Source: a virus. From it: DNA of 43,511 bases. The stretch lies in IMG/VR virus record IMGVR_UViG_3300024348_000092, positions 1-43,511 of that record; one strand, 5' to 3'. The notes below the pieces were generated by a model. The model did no database searches. It was not told the DNA's origin and saw nothing but the letters and a program-made list of their open reading frames with translations. Each line of letters begins with the position of its first letter. Within the stretch, counting starts at the first letter, position 1. Below are positions 25,932 through 34,060 of the stretch, in pieces. The position numbers and the translations under genes were made by a program.

Positions 25932-28900
25932 ATGGCAACTATTAAGGTTAATGATAACGGAACGCTAAAAACGCCTTCCCAGATCTTCGTAAAAGGAGAT
26001 GCTGGTACTCTTTATTCTGCGAATTATGTAGTCGTTAACAATAACGGCACACTTGCTACTACGTGGACGGCTATTTACGAAACTTCAAGAAGTACTACTA
26101 CTTCATTCGATACCACTACTACCTTTGATACTACGACTAGTTTTGATACCACTACTACCTATAATACTAGTTATAATACGGACTCGACTACCTCGCATTC
26201 TACTACTACCTCGTTCAACACTACTAGGGCTACAAGTACTACTAAGGATACGACGACTACTTATACTACTTCATATGCTACACAAACTAGCCATAGTACT
26301 AGTCATGCTACTACAACTACTTATAATACTACTCACTCTACGACTACTACGTTCGGAACTAGCCATAGTACAACCACTACGTATGCTACAAGTAAGAGCA
26401 CTACAACTACGTACTCTACGAATCGTAATACAACCCATACTACTCTAACTTCTTATGGTACTAGTCATGTAACTTCGTATAACACTACGTTTAATACTAG
26501 TCACTCTACAACTACTACGTTTGGAACGAGTCATGCTACGACTACTACTTACGATACAACGTATAATACAACTAAGAGTACTACGACTACTTATAATACT
26601 AGTCACTCTACAACTACTACGTTCGGTACTAGTCACGCTACGACAACTAGCTATAATACTACATATAATACAACTAAGGGTACCACTACTACCTATAATA
26701 CTAGTCATACTACAAGTACTACGTTCGGAACGAGTCACTCTACGACAACTAGCTACAATACAACGTATAATACAAGTAAGAGTACTACAACTACGTTTGC
26801 TACAAGTCATGTAACTTCGTATAATACTACGTTTAATACTAGTCACTCTACAACTACTACGTTTGGAACGAGTCATAATACTACAACTTCGTATAATACT
26901 ACAACCAGTAAAAGTACTACGACCACGTTTAATACAAGTAGGACTACTTCATATAATACTACGTTTAATACTAGTCATTCTACAAGTACTACGTTTAATA
27001 CTACTCGAAGTACTACGACTACGTTTAATACAAGTCGTGGAACTAGCCATGTAACTTCGTATGACACAAGTAGGTCTACTTCTTGGACTACTACGTTTAA
27101 TACTACTCGAAGTACAAGTACTACGTTTAATACTACTCGAAGTACTACGACTACGTTTAATACAAGTCGTGGAACTAGCCATACTACTTCGTATAACACA
27201 AGTCGTGGAACTAGTCGTAATACTTCATATAATACTACTCGAAGTACTACTACATCCTATGCGACTGGAACGAGTAAGACTACTACAACTACGTTTAATA
27301 CGAGTCGTACTACAAGTCGTACTACAAGTCGTGGTACAAGTAAGAGTACAACTACTTCTTACTCTACGTTGACAAGTCGTACTACTAGTAGGACTACGAC
27401 TCCAGGCTTTAACTCATCTAACCAGTACTGGAGAACAAATAGTTCGAATCTAAATCTTGACGCACAATGGGCGGGTTCTTCTGTTTCGGTCTCCGGTTCC
27501 GGTACAACATCTGGAATTTATAGCCGACCAGCTAATGCCTCGTATACTACTATAATATTTAATGGGCCGAAAGGGGCTCCTAGGCTATACTATACTATTA
27601 GTAGATCTACTTCGTATAGTACTTCGTTCAATACTACAACGAGTAAAAGTACTACAACTTCGTATAATACTTCTTGGACTACTTCTTGGACTACTACGTT
27701 TGCTACTAGTAAAAATACTACAACTTCGTATAATACTACAACTAGTAAGAGTACTACAACTACGTTTGCTACAAGTAGGTCTACTTCTTGGACTACTACG
27801 TTTGGAACGAGCCATGTAACTTCGTATAACACTACGTTTGCTACTAGTAAAAGTACAACTACTACATATCCGACAAGTAGAAATACTACAACCACATATC
27901 CGACAAGTCGTGGAACTAGTCGTACTACTACGTTTGGAACTAGCCATACTACTTCGTATACTACTACGTTTGCTACTAGTAAAAGTACAACTACTACATA
28001 TCCGACAAGTAGAAATACTACAACCACATATGCTACAAGTCGTGGAACTAGCCGTACTACTACATATCCTACAAGTAAAAGTACAACTACGTCTTATGCT
28101 ACGGGGACAACTAAAACAACTTTGACTTCGTATAACACTACTAGAAGTACTACAACCACATATGCTACAAGTCGTGGAACTAGCCATACTACTACATATA
28201 ATACTACTCGAAGTACTACAACCACATATGCTACAAGTCATGGTACCAGCCACTCTACTACGACTTCGTATAATACTACTAGAAATACGACGACTACATA
28301 TGCTACAAGTAAGAGTACTACTACTACGTTTGCAACTAGCCATAGTACTAGTCACTCTACTACGACTTCGTATAATACTACTAGGAGCACAACTACTACG
28401 TATTCTACAAGTAAGAGTACGACCACTACGTATGCAACTAGCCATAGTACTAGCCATTCTACTACGACTTCGTATAACACTACTCGTGCTACTACGACCA
28501 CATATGCTACAAGTAGAGGTACGAGTATAACTACTACGTATGGAACTACCCATAACACTACAACTACGTATAGCACTGCGTTTAATACAAGTCACTCTAC
28601 TACGACTACGTATAACACTAGCCACTCTACTACGACTTCGTATAATACTACTAAAAGTACAACTACTACATATGCTACTACACATAGTACTACGACTTCG
28701 TATACTACTACGTATAATACTACTACTAGTCATACTACTAGTCATACTACTACTACTACTTTCGATACAACTACCACATTTGGTACGAGTAAAGCTACTA
28801 CTACATCCTATGCGACTAGTTATGTTACAACACGCAGCACCAGCAAGCTCACAGGTACTAGCAGAGCTACAAGCACTAGCCGTGCTACTGGAACGAGCAG

Positions 28901-29018
28901 GGCAACAAACACCGTTGTTTATGAACGTCTTACTGCCACAGGGGCGCAGACTGAAGTAACTAGCGGATCCGCACACAATACACGATACTGGGATGGGTCT
29001 CAGTGGGTCGAGGACTAA
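25932..29018 (+). CDS. Giant Thr/Ser-rich repeat protein (mucin-like fibre)
   Basis: A protein of 1,028 residues; I recognise no family for its repeats. Residues 1-50 are a small fibre-type domain with two NDNGTL/NNNGTL turns. Residues 51-490 and about 556-993 are built from [F/Y]-x-T-[S/T]-[H/R/K]-x-T-T-T-[T/S] decamers, often with extra YNTT-like tetrads; by eye about two thirds of the residues are Thr or Ser, acidic residues are few and Cys is absent. A non-repetitive island (491-555, with NSSNQYWRTNSSNLNLDAQW) splits the two blocks. The C-terminal 35 residues (ERLTATGAQTEV...RYWDGSQWVED) are again ordinary. It follows a fibre gene by 3 bases and precedes enzymes that could decorate its hydroxyls. 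Secretion signals are absent, so a virion fibre is most likely. Confidence 0.85.
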   Translation: MATIKVNDNGTLKTPSQIFVKGDAGTLYSANYVVVNNNGTLATTWTAIYETSRSTTTSFDTTTTFDTTTSFDTTTTYNTSYNTDSTTSHSTTTSFNTTRATSTTKDTTTTYTTSYATQTSHSTSHATTTTYNTTHSTTTTFGTSHSTTTTYATSKSTTTTYSTNRNTTHTTLTSYGTSHVTSYNTTFNTSHSTTTTFGTSHATTTTYDTTYNTTKSTTTTYNTSHSTTTTFGTSHATTTSYNTTYNTTKGTTTTYNTSHTTSTTFGTSHSTTTSYNTTYNTSKSTTTTFATSHVTSYNTTFNTSHSTTTTFGTSHNTTTSYNTTTSKSTTTTFNTSRTTSYNTTFNTSHSTSTTFNTTRSTTTTFNTSRGTSHVTSYDTSRSTSWTTTFNTTRSTSTTFNTTRSTTTTFNTSRGTSHTTSYNTSRGTSRNTSYNTTRSTTTSYATGTSKTTTTTFNTSRTTSRTTSRGTSKSTTTSYSTLTSRTTSRTTTPGFNSSNQYWRTNSSNLNLDAQWAGSSVSVSGSGTTSGIYSRPANASYTTIIFNGPKGAPRLYYTISRSTSYSTSFNTTTSKSTTTSYNTSWTTSWTTTFATSKNTTTSYNTTTSKSTTTTFATSRSTSWTTTFGTSHVTSYNTTFATSKSTTTTYPTSRNTTTTYPTSRGTSRTTTFGTSHTTSYTTTFATSKSTTTTYPTSRNTTTTYATSRGTSRTTTYPTSKSTTTSYATGTTKTTLTSYNTTRSTTTTYATSRGTSHTTTYNTTRSTTTTYATSHGTSHSTTTSYNTTRNTTTTYATSKSTTTTFATSHSTSHSTTTSYNTTRSTTTTYSTSKSTTTTYATSHSTSHSTTTSYNTTRATTTTYATSRGTSITTTYGTTHNTTTTYSTAFNTSHSTTTTYNTSHSTTTSYNTTKSTTTTYATTHSTTTSYTTTYNTTTSHTTSHTTTTTFDTTTTFGTSKATTTSYATSYVTTRSTSKLTGTSRATSTSRATGTSRATNTVVYERLTATGAQTEVTSGSAHNTRYWDGSQWVED
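26082..27401 (+). repeat. Thr/Ser repeat block 1
   Basis: Short in-frame repeats coding aromatic-x-T-S-basic-x-T-T-T-T decamers and tetrad variants. Synonymous third positions differ between copies (ACT, ACA, ACG) while the protein pattern stays. Confidence 0.9.
27597..28910 (+). repeat. Thr/Ser repeat block 2
   Basis: Second repeat block after the unique island. Early part is rich in ATSKSTTTTYPTSRN units, later part in SHSTTTSYNTTRS units, indicating separate local expansions. Confidence 0.9.
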
Positions 29019-29161
29019 TGAATTTTGAAGAATTGAATAACAAGTTAGAAACTGCTTTAGATATTATTATGGAACATTTTAGTGAGACAGAGGATAGAAT
29101 AGCAGAATTAGAGGACGAACTGGAGAGCCTTAAAAATGGCATTAAAGAAACTAGCAGATAA
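29018..29161 (+). CDS. 47-residue acidic coiled-coil protein
   Basis: A short frame starting in TAATG overlap with the Thr/Ser-rich gene and ending 26 bases inside the next gene. The product begins MNFEELNNKLETALDIIMEH and continues with heptad-like Leu/Ile positions and many Glu/Asp (RIAELEDELESLK). It is a likely small coiled coil, perhaps an assembly chaperone or trimeriser for the basic repeat fibre. Tight coupling and full coverage of the gap support it as a real gene; function is unknown. Confidence 0.65.
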   Translation: MNFEELNNKLETALDIIMEHFSETEDRIAELEDELESLKNGIKETSR

Positions 29162-30008
29162 AGATGAGCTGGGTAATCCAGTAGCACATTTTTTTAAATC
29201 AGGAAATGTACTAAGAGGCAAGGAATTTGATTCTTTGATTAAATTAAAAGAATTAATACCTACATCAAGCCCACAAGGATGCAATGTTGAATACGACATA
29301 TGGTATGATTTTTCCGAAGGCAACAAAATACATGGGTATTGTTATACTGATACGCTAACACAGTTCATATACCTTAGAGTCGCTAGTTGTAAGTACGCTA
29401 AAAAAGCTATGAAAGAAGCTGCATCCGGTCCTATTACGGAAGAAGGAGAAAGGCTTTTTAAGGAAATTGCAGATAATAGCGTAGATAAATACAGACTTAG
29501 AAAGAAAGGCATAAAGCATGACTTTGTAATTTTTCTCCCCGGCACCAACATATTAAATACTGTAGTAGATTTTGATAAAGTAGATAGAGCAGTAAAACAG
29601 GGAGCAATGTTAAAATGCCATCCTCTTACTTCTCCTCCTGCTTTTGAACATTTAAAGCATAGATGGGGAAATGCGGTAATTGACAAAAAAGTAAGTGGGC
29701 ATGAGTTACTAGAAAATGCTGCTATTGTAGGATACTGTAATAACTCTGAGATGGGCATGGTGGCGTTAGCAAAAGGTAAAACGACTTATCACTTTGGTTA
29801 TAACAATGTATGGATGACGTATACAGCTATATATAAAGCATTAGAAGTAGATGACGTACTCAGAGAGCCTAGATTTAAGGCAATTTTATCTAGTAAATAC
29901 GCGGGGTTAATACCTGCAACGATTGAGAGCCCTCAGGAACGTATAGACTCATTTTTTAAACAATATTCGGAGGTGCCTCATGTCTTGCCGAAAAATACTA
30001 ATAATTAA
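29136..30008 (+). CDS. Unknown protein, possible GT-B glycosyltransferase-like fold
   Basis: A protein of 290 residues. The C-terminal half has an order of motifs reminiscent of GT-B enzymes of the capsule synthesis (KpsC/KpsS) type: MLKCHPLTSPPAFEHL with a Lys-x-His-Pro core near residue 160, then SGHELLENAAIVGYCNNSEM and GMVALAKGKTTYHFGY near 195-230, matching the usual pattern of a His-Pro donor site followed by an n-S-x-x-g-x-x-AL-x-x-G-K loop. The N-terminal half is not recognised. GGAG precedes ATG 29136. Being between a Thr/Ser-rich fibre and a second possible glycosyltransferase supports a role in decorating the fibre, but similarity is weak and an unrelated role is possible. Confidence 0.45.
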   Translation: MALKKLADKDELGNPVAHFFKSGNVLRGKEFDSLIKLKELIPTSSPQGCNVEYDIWYDFSEGNKIHGYCYTDTLTQFIYLRVASCKYAKKAMKEAASGPITEEGERLFKEIADNSVDKYRLRKKGIKHDFVIFLPGTNILNTVVDFDKVDRAVKQGAMLKCHPLTSPPAFEHLKHRWGNAVIDKKVSGHELLENAAIVGYCNNSEMGMVALAKGKTTYHFGYNNVWMTYTAIYKALEVDDVLREPRFKAILSSKYAGLIPATIESPQERIDSFFKQYSEVPHVLPKNTNN

Positions 30009-30702
30009 ATGTAATAACTTAGAGGCATTAACTATAAATAGTATAAACAAAAATATGCCAGGATGGCAATATAAAGTAGTTCCTTTTAAGGATGGGTATA
30101 TACCAACAGCTTTAAATAATACTAATGAATTAACCTTGTGTGTACGAAGCGGAGTAATACTTAACATACAAGAAGGAGATATGCCAGGACCAGAGTTATT
30201 AGATGATTATCATATTGCTATTAGTCGTGAAGGAGTATTTACTGACAACAAGAGACAAAAACATATCTATGGATTAATAGGTAAAGATAAAATTACTAAA
30301 AAAGCTATAGATTTATCAGTATTTTTAATTAATCCAAGTAGGTGGGATGTGGTCCCTCTTTCAGATCAAGGAGTTTTAGGGCAAGTAAGAAGGCTTCGTA
30401 TGCCTAGATTTATGAACCATAAGTCCGATCCTATAGTTGCTAAATCTATAAGTGGATATGTTGCTTTAGATTATGGATTATTAAGCTGTCAAGCCTCAAT
30501 TCATAACTATATTCCTGTATTTTTAAAAGGAGAGGCGAATGGTAATGAGATGCTATCTTATGCACTTGAACTAGCACTCCCTTTACTAGACGGATTACCG
30601 GAAAAAGAACGATTAAAAGTTGAAGCAGTTGCTTCAAAAACACACAAAAGAATGGCAAAACTAAGAAACGGTCTAGCAGAATGCTTACCTTTAAGGCCAT
30701 AG
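29980..30702 (+). CDS. Unknown protein, possible GT-A-like fold without DxD
   Basis: A protein of 240 residues. The N-terminus (RKILIIKCNNLEALTINSI) and a following strand (LTLCVRSGVIL, about residues 51-61) resemble the opening of a GT-A sugar-nucleotide fold, where the latter strand normally reads like LFLDSDVIL; here Arg-Ser-Gly replaces the Asp-x-Asp metal site. A later AIDLSVFLINPSRWD (about 110-124) resembles the acceptor-side GVFLIN-x-x-RW motif of such enzymes. If the match is right, this is a metal-independent or inactive member. GGAGG lies 7 bases upstream of ATG 29980, inside the preceding gene. Confidence 0.4.
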   Translation: MSCRKILIIKCNNLEALTINSINKNMPGWQYKVVPFKDGYIPTALNNTNELTLCVRSGVILNIQEGDMPGPELLDDYHIAISREGVFTDNKRQKHIYGLIGKDKITKKAIDLSVFLINPSRWDVVPLSDQGVLGQVRRLRMPRFMNHKSDPIVAKSISGYVALDYGLLSCQASIHNYIPVFLKGEANGNEMLSYALELALPLLDGLPEKERLKVEAVASKTHKRMAKLRNGLAECLPLRP

Positions 30703-30714
30703 GAGAGCGAAAAA

Positions 30715-31902
30715 ATGAACGTACTCATTATTGGGTATCATCAGCAATTTTTTTATCAAGCCAAGCTACTGGCAGATGCTGGTCATAATGTCTATATAGC
30801 TACGGGGACAGGAACAGGCTCTTTAGATGAGTACTCTGTTTCTATAGGGGCAGTAGGAGTAGTAAAAGAACCTTTACCTGCTGTGGATTGGACTGTAGAT
30901 AACTGTACTTGGATTACGGATGCAATTACTGCGCATTCAATAACTCATGTAATTAATGGTCTTCCATGGGTTGCTTTTATAGAAAGTATAATACCTGAAG
31001 ATGTTGTATATTTAGGGCCTAATGTAGCTGCTGCCGAGCTAGAGACTAATAAGTTTGCTACAAGGGCTGCTATTAGTGCCTTAGGATTACGTACGTCTCC
31101 TGTTTTATTAGAAGGTTCCAGTGCTAATATTGCTGCAGATTTAACGTCTTGTACAGAACGACCTATAGTGGTAAAGCCTAAAACTGTTTTCCAAAACGCT
31201 ATTATTCTTCAGGCGGGTGAAGAGGCCACACTGACGTCTCGACTAGGTGAAGAAGATGCGTACGACTATTACTTTGAACGTTTTATTCCTAATATGGTTA
31301 CAGAAGCCTGTGTCTATTTTGTTATCGCTAATGGGCAGTGGGCTATTAGCTCTACATGGGCTCTAGGTGGAGAAGCTACGACCAAGGGAGTTGTATTGCC
31401 TGTAACTTCTTGGATGGGGCATACTACTTCTGATACTTTAAGTAGTGATGATGACACGGCAGTCAGGGCCTTTGCAGCTACATTCCTAGATATGGCTAAA
31501 ACGAAGGGAGGAAACTATGAGGGAGAACTTTATGTAGGGATTGATAATGCTGGACTTGTCCATTGGATTGAGTACTCTAGTAGACCTTCTTCTCCCAATG
31601 TAGCACCTGTTTTCTGTTCTGCTGCGGAGTATATACAATCTCTAACTTCTGACCCAAGTATTATTGCATCAGCTTGGCCGTCTGATTTTAAATTCACCGA
31701 TCTTGTTGCATCTGAGGCACTGGGTTCTGTATACCCCTACGATCTACATGCAACTCATAGTGTTCCAATACCTGTAGGACTAACTAAAAGAGGTTCAACT
31801 TATTTATTAGAACATGGAGGTTTACGATTATTTTCTGAAGGTGATTTACCCAGTGAGTTTGTTACTGCTATTAATGCATCTGGAACTTGTACAATCTCAT
31901 AA
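30715..31902 (+). CDS. ATP-grasp ligase, PurD-like
   Basis: A protein of 395 residues. The N-terminal Rossmann-like start (MNVLIIGYHQQFFYQAKLL) and YLGPNVAAAELETNKFATRA (about 102-121) match the opening and B-domain entry of PurD-type ATP-grasp enzymes; PIVVKPKT carries the ATP-binding Lys; EGELYVGIDNAGLVHWIEYSSR (quoted in part: WIEYSSRP) supplies the metal-binding Glu and Asn/Ser region. Such enzymes join a carboxylate to an amine using ATP. Phages carrying PurD itself for purine synthesis are known, but here it lies alone in a fibre operon and differs at the end. It may build or attach an amide-linked group. GGAG precedes the start, and a terminator follows the stop. Confidence 0.65.
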   Translation: MNVLIIGYHQQFFYQAKLLADAGHNVYIATGTGTGSLDEYSVSIGAVGVVKEPLPAVDWTVDNCTWITDAITAHSITHVINGLPWVAFIESIIPEDVVYLGPNVAAAELETNKFATRAAISALGLRTSPVLLEGSSANIAADLTSCTERPIVVKPKTVFQNAIILQAGEEATLTSRLGEEDAYDYYFERFIPNMVTEACVYFVIANGQWAISSTWALGGEATTKGVVLPVTSWMGHTTSDTLSSDDDTAVRAFAATFLDMAKTKGGNYEGELYVGIDNAGLVHWIEYSSRPSSPNVAPVFCSAAEYIQSLTSDPSIIASAWPSDFKFTDLVASEALGSVYPYDLHATHSVPIPVGLTKRGSTYLLEHGGLRLFSEGDLPSEFVTAINASGTCTIS

Positions 31903-31908
31903 TAATAA

Positions 31909-31932
31909 AAAAGGGACTTTACAGTCCCTTTT
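31909..31932. terminator. Bidirectional terminator between structural and replication modules
   Basis: Stem AAAAGGGACT / AGTCCCTTTT with a TTAC loop. T runs follow on both strands (TTTTC on plus, TTTTTT on minus). It ends the rightward fibre/tailoring unit and the leftward replication unit, whose last stop is at 31940. Confidence 0.93.
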
Positions 31933-31939
31933 CATTTTA

Positions 31940-32167
31940 CTACTCATCGTCTTCCGTAGGATCTTCTAGTTCCTCTTTCAACAACCTTGTAAACGCCTGT
32001 AGACCTACATCTATTTGATCTTGCCTCATACGTGCAATATTTAATTGATCCTCTAGATCTCGGCATTGATTTAAAAGGTATCTACCTTTATTTGTGAACT
32101 CATCCAAAGGATAATCTATTCCATCCATTGTAATAATTTCTGGTTTTCTTTTTGTTGCTAGTTCCAT
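31940..32167 (-). CDS. Small coiled-coil protein, unknown
   Basis: A protein of 75 residues: MELATKRKPEIITMDGIDYP, then a helix with heptad-like spacing (LLNQCRDLEDQLNIARMRQ) and an acidic tail (EELEDPTEDDE). It resembles a class of short phage proteins with an I-x-M-DG-x-x-Y-x-L start and a coiled coil (DUF6447-like), whose function is unknown. AGAGGA lies 7 bases before its ATG. It is the last gene of the leftward unit, after the ribonucleotide reductase. Confidence 0.65.
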   Translation of the reverse strand: MELATKRKPEIITMDGIDYPLDEFTNKGRYLLNQCRDLEDQLNIARMRQDQIDVGLQAFTRLLKEELEDPTEDDE

Positions 32168-32182
32168 TATAATGTCCTCTAA

Positions 32183-34060
32183 TTATACTATCTCACAAGC
32201 CCCACCTGCGCAAGCAAGTTCTTGTGACCCTGTTGTGTTATCTTCTTCTTCAAATTGAGATAAATTCTCCCAATCCACATTGTGTGGCATAGCCGCCACT
32301 AGCTTTTCATATTGACTTTCATCAATTTCTTCGTATGGAGCTTGTTGGTATATATGATCACTTGTAGGAAGTAAACTAATTCCTGAAACTGTATCAAAAT
32401 TATCCCAAATCCATTGAGCGACCTTTAAAAATTCGCTATCTGTATAGTATACAGTCACACTTGGTTTATGTTCACACCAAAAATCTTGATATGCTTTCCA
32501 TAGTTTTAACTGTTCCATAGCTCCTACTTGTTTTACTGTTACTGATGTCTCGGGAGACTTAACAGGAAAACTAAATACTGCTGTACTATCATTCATTATA
32601 TCTTTTTCTACCGGAAATCCTGCTTTGTCCATATAGATTGCAAGCGGGTCTTTGCGATCTGACCGTACTCTACGGATATAATGCTTAGAAAAACGAGGAT
32701 GGATACCACTAGCACTATCAACGAGCTGAGAAACAGTACCACTAGGTTTAACGCATGTGATAGCCACAGATTGATTAACTCCAAGCTTTTCCGCCCATAT
32801 CTTATTAGTTTCAATTGCCACTCCTTTCATTGCTGTAAGCCACTTTTCGAGATCAGCGGAAGGCTTACTTAATAACCAATGATCCATAATACCTGTTAAA
32901 CTCACGCCTAACAAAGCCTCTTCTTCCGTATTTCTTTTCCAACGTACCCGTAGATATCTAAAATCCGTAAGGGTTGACTGCAATGTACCAATAATAGTAG
33001 CAAGACGTACTTTTCTCATTAGATCATCTAAGTCGTCGTCTTCTCGTACCACTACTTCCGAAAGATTACAGAATTCGTTACTTCTTAGAATAATCTCAGA
33101 ACATGGGTTTGTTCCAAAATCTTGCTCTGCGTCTCTTCGTCCGTTCCTTCCTGCTATTTTCTTAGCGGCAACACGACTAAAGATACCTCTCTCACCTGCT
33201 TTACTATCATATAGAGTATGCATCTCAGATAAAAACGCTTCAAAGTCTGGCTTTTCGGTATAAGCTACTGAGTTGTTTGCTAAACGTCTCTGACCTTCGC
33301 CTTCCCACCACTGTCCAGACTTAGCTTTTGCCATACGATTATCGGATAGATTCGACAAACTGATTAAAGCAGAACGTCTTACTCCTCCAACAACTACGAT
33401 ATCGGCAATTTTACAGCATACGTCATGGCACTCAATACTTGTTAGTTTACGCCCTGCTGCTTTAGTAAATACCCCTACACAGAAGTTGAATAAATCATTT
33501 AAAGGGTCTGGACCACTTGCTCGCCCGCCAAAGGTTTTAAGCCTGGCTCCTGCTGGACGAACTCTACCCATATCCCAATTTGGTATTTTACCTGCGTAAA
33601 GCATAGCAATCAACTCACGAAAGGCACTTGCCCACCCTAGTTTACTATCACTTACTACAATAACTGAGTTTGTTTTGTGAAAGCTCTCAGCAACCTCTGG
33701 TAGTTTAGCAATAAAGTTACGCTCAACACTAAATCCTACACCTGTTCCGCACATCAATACATACATAAGCTCATCAAAAGCTCGTGGATGATCAATATGT
33801 AAATAACTACAGTTAAAACCTGCCACGTTATCACGCTTCAGTGCTTCCCCTGCCGTCATCATACATCTCATAGAAGGCATAACCTCTAAAGCATGAATAG
33901 CTTCATAGATTTCTTGCCCACTTTCATCGTCAAGTTGTTCTCTTTCTTTAAAGAAATTAATATAACGGTTTACTGTTTCTTCCCAGGTCTCTCTGCGACC
34001 CTCGCTTTCTATCCATCGAGCATACCTGCTCTTGTGTATAAAACTTTGATATTGGTCCAT
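32183..34060 (-). CDS. nrdJ: Ribonucleotide reductase, class II (adenosylcobalamin-dependent)
   Basis: A protein of 625 residues of the monomeric B12-dependent type. Key residues align with Lactobacillus RTPR: Cys84 in GFNCSYLHID (radical-cycle disulfide partner), Asn318-Pro-Cys320-Ser-Glu322 (thiyl radical site), Cys331 in EFCNLSEV at the same +11 spacing, and the C-terminal Cys617/Cys622 pair (CAGGAC) that reloads the active site. ECHDVCCKIADIVVVGGVRR is typical of this subtype. It makes deoxynucleotides for phage DNA and needs host or environmental B12 but no oxygen. It is shorter than the 739-residue bacterial enzyme. TAATG overlap links it to the exonuclease gene upstream. Confidence 0.96.
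   Translation of the reverse strand: MDQYQSFIHKSRYARWIESEGRRETWEETVNRYINFFKEREQLDDESGQEIYEAIHALEVMPSMRCMMTAGEALKRDNVAGFNCSYLHIDHPRAFDELMYVLMCGTGVGFSVERNFIAKLPEVAESFHKTNSVIVVSDSKLGWASAFRELIAMLYAGKIPNWDMGRVRPAGARLKTFGGRASGPDPLNDLFNFCVGVFTKAAGRKLTSIECHDVCCKIADIVVVGGVRRSALISLSNLSDNRMAKAKSGQWWEGEGQRRLANNSVAYTEKPDFEAFLSEMHTLYDSKAGERGIFSRVAAKKIAGRNGRRDAEQDFGTNPCSEIILRSNEFCNLSEVVVREDDDLDDLMRKVRLATIIGTLQSTLTDFRYLRVRWKRNTEEEALLGVSLTGIMDHWLLSKPSADLEKWLTAMKGVAIETNKIWAEKLGVNQSVAITCVKPSGTVSQLVDSASGIHPRFSKHYIRRVRSDRKDPLAIYMDKAGFPVEKDIMNDSTAVFSFPVKSPETSVTVKQVGAMEQLKLWKAYQDFWCEHKPSVTVYYTDSEFLKVAQWIWDNFDTVSGISLLPTSDHIYQQAPYEEIDESQYEKLVAAMPHNVDWENLSQFEEEDNTTGSQELACAGGACEIV

Noticed and set aside
26082-28910. 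CRISPR-like array
   Set aside because: Repeats are in frame, contiguous and without spacers, inside a long coding frame.
27585-28976. 463-residue open frame on the minus strand opposite the Thr/Ser repeats
   Set aside because: It arises because Thr/Ser repeat codons rarely make stops in reverse. The predicted Ser/Arg/Cys/Ile-rich product is a mirror of the repeats, with no ribosome site and no promoter.
30715-31902. True purD for purine synthesis
   Set aside because: N-terminal and central motifs fit, but there are no other purine genes nearby and the context is a fibre operon; kept as PurD-like only.
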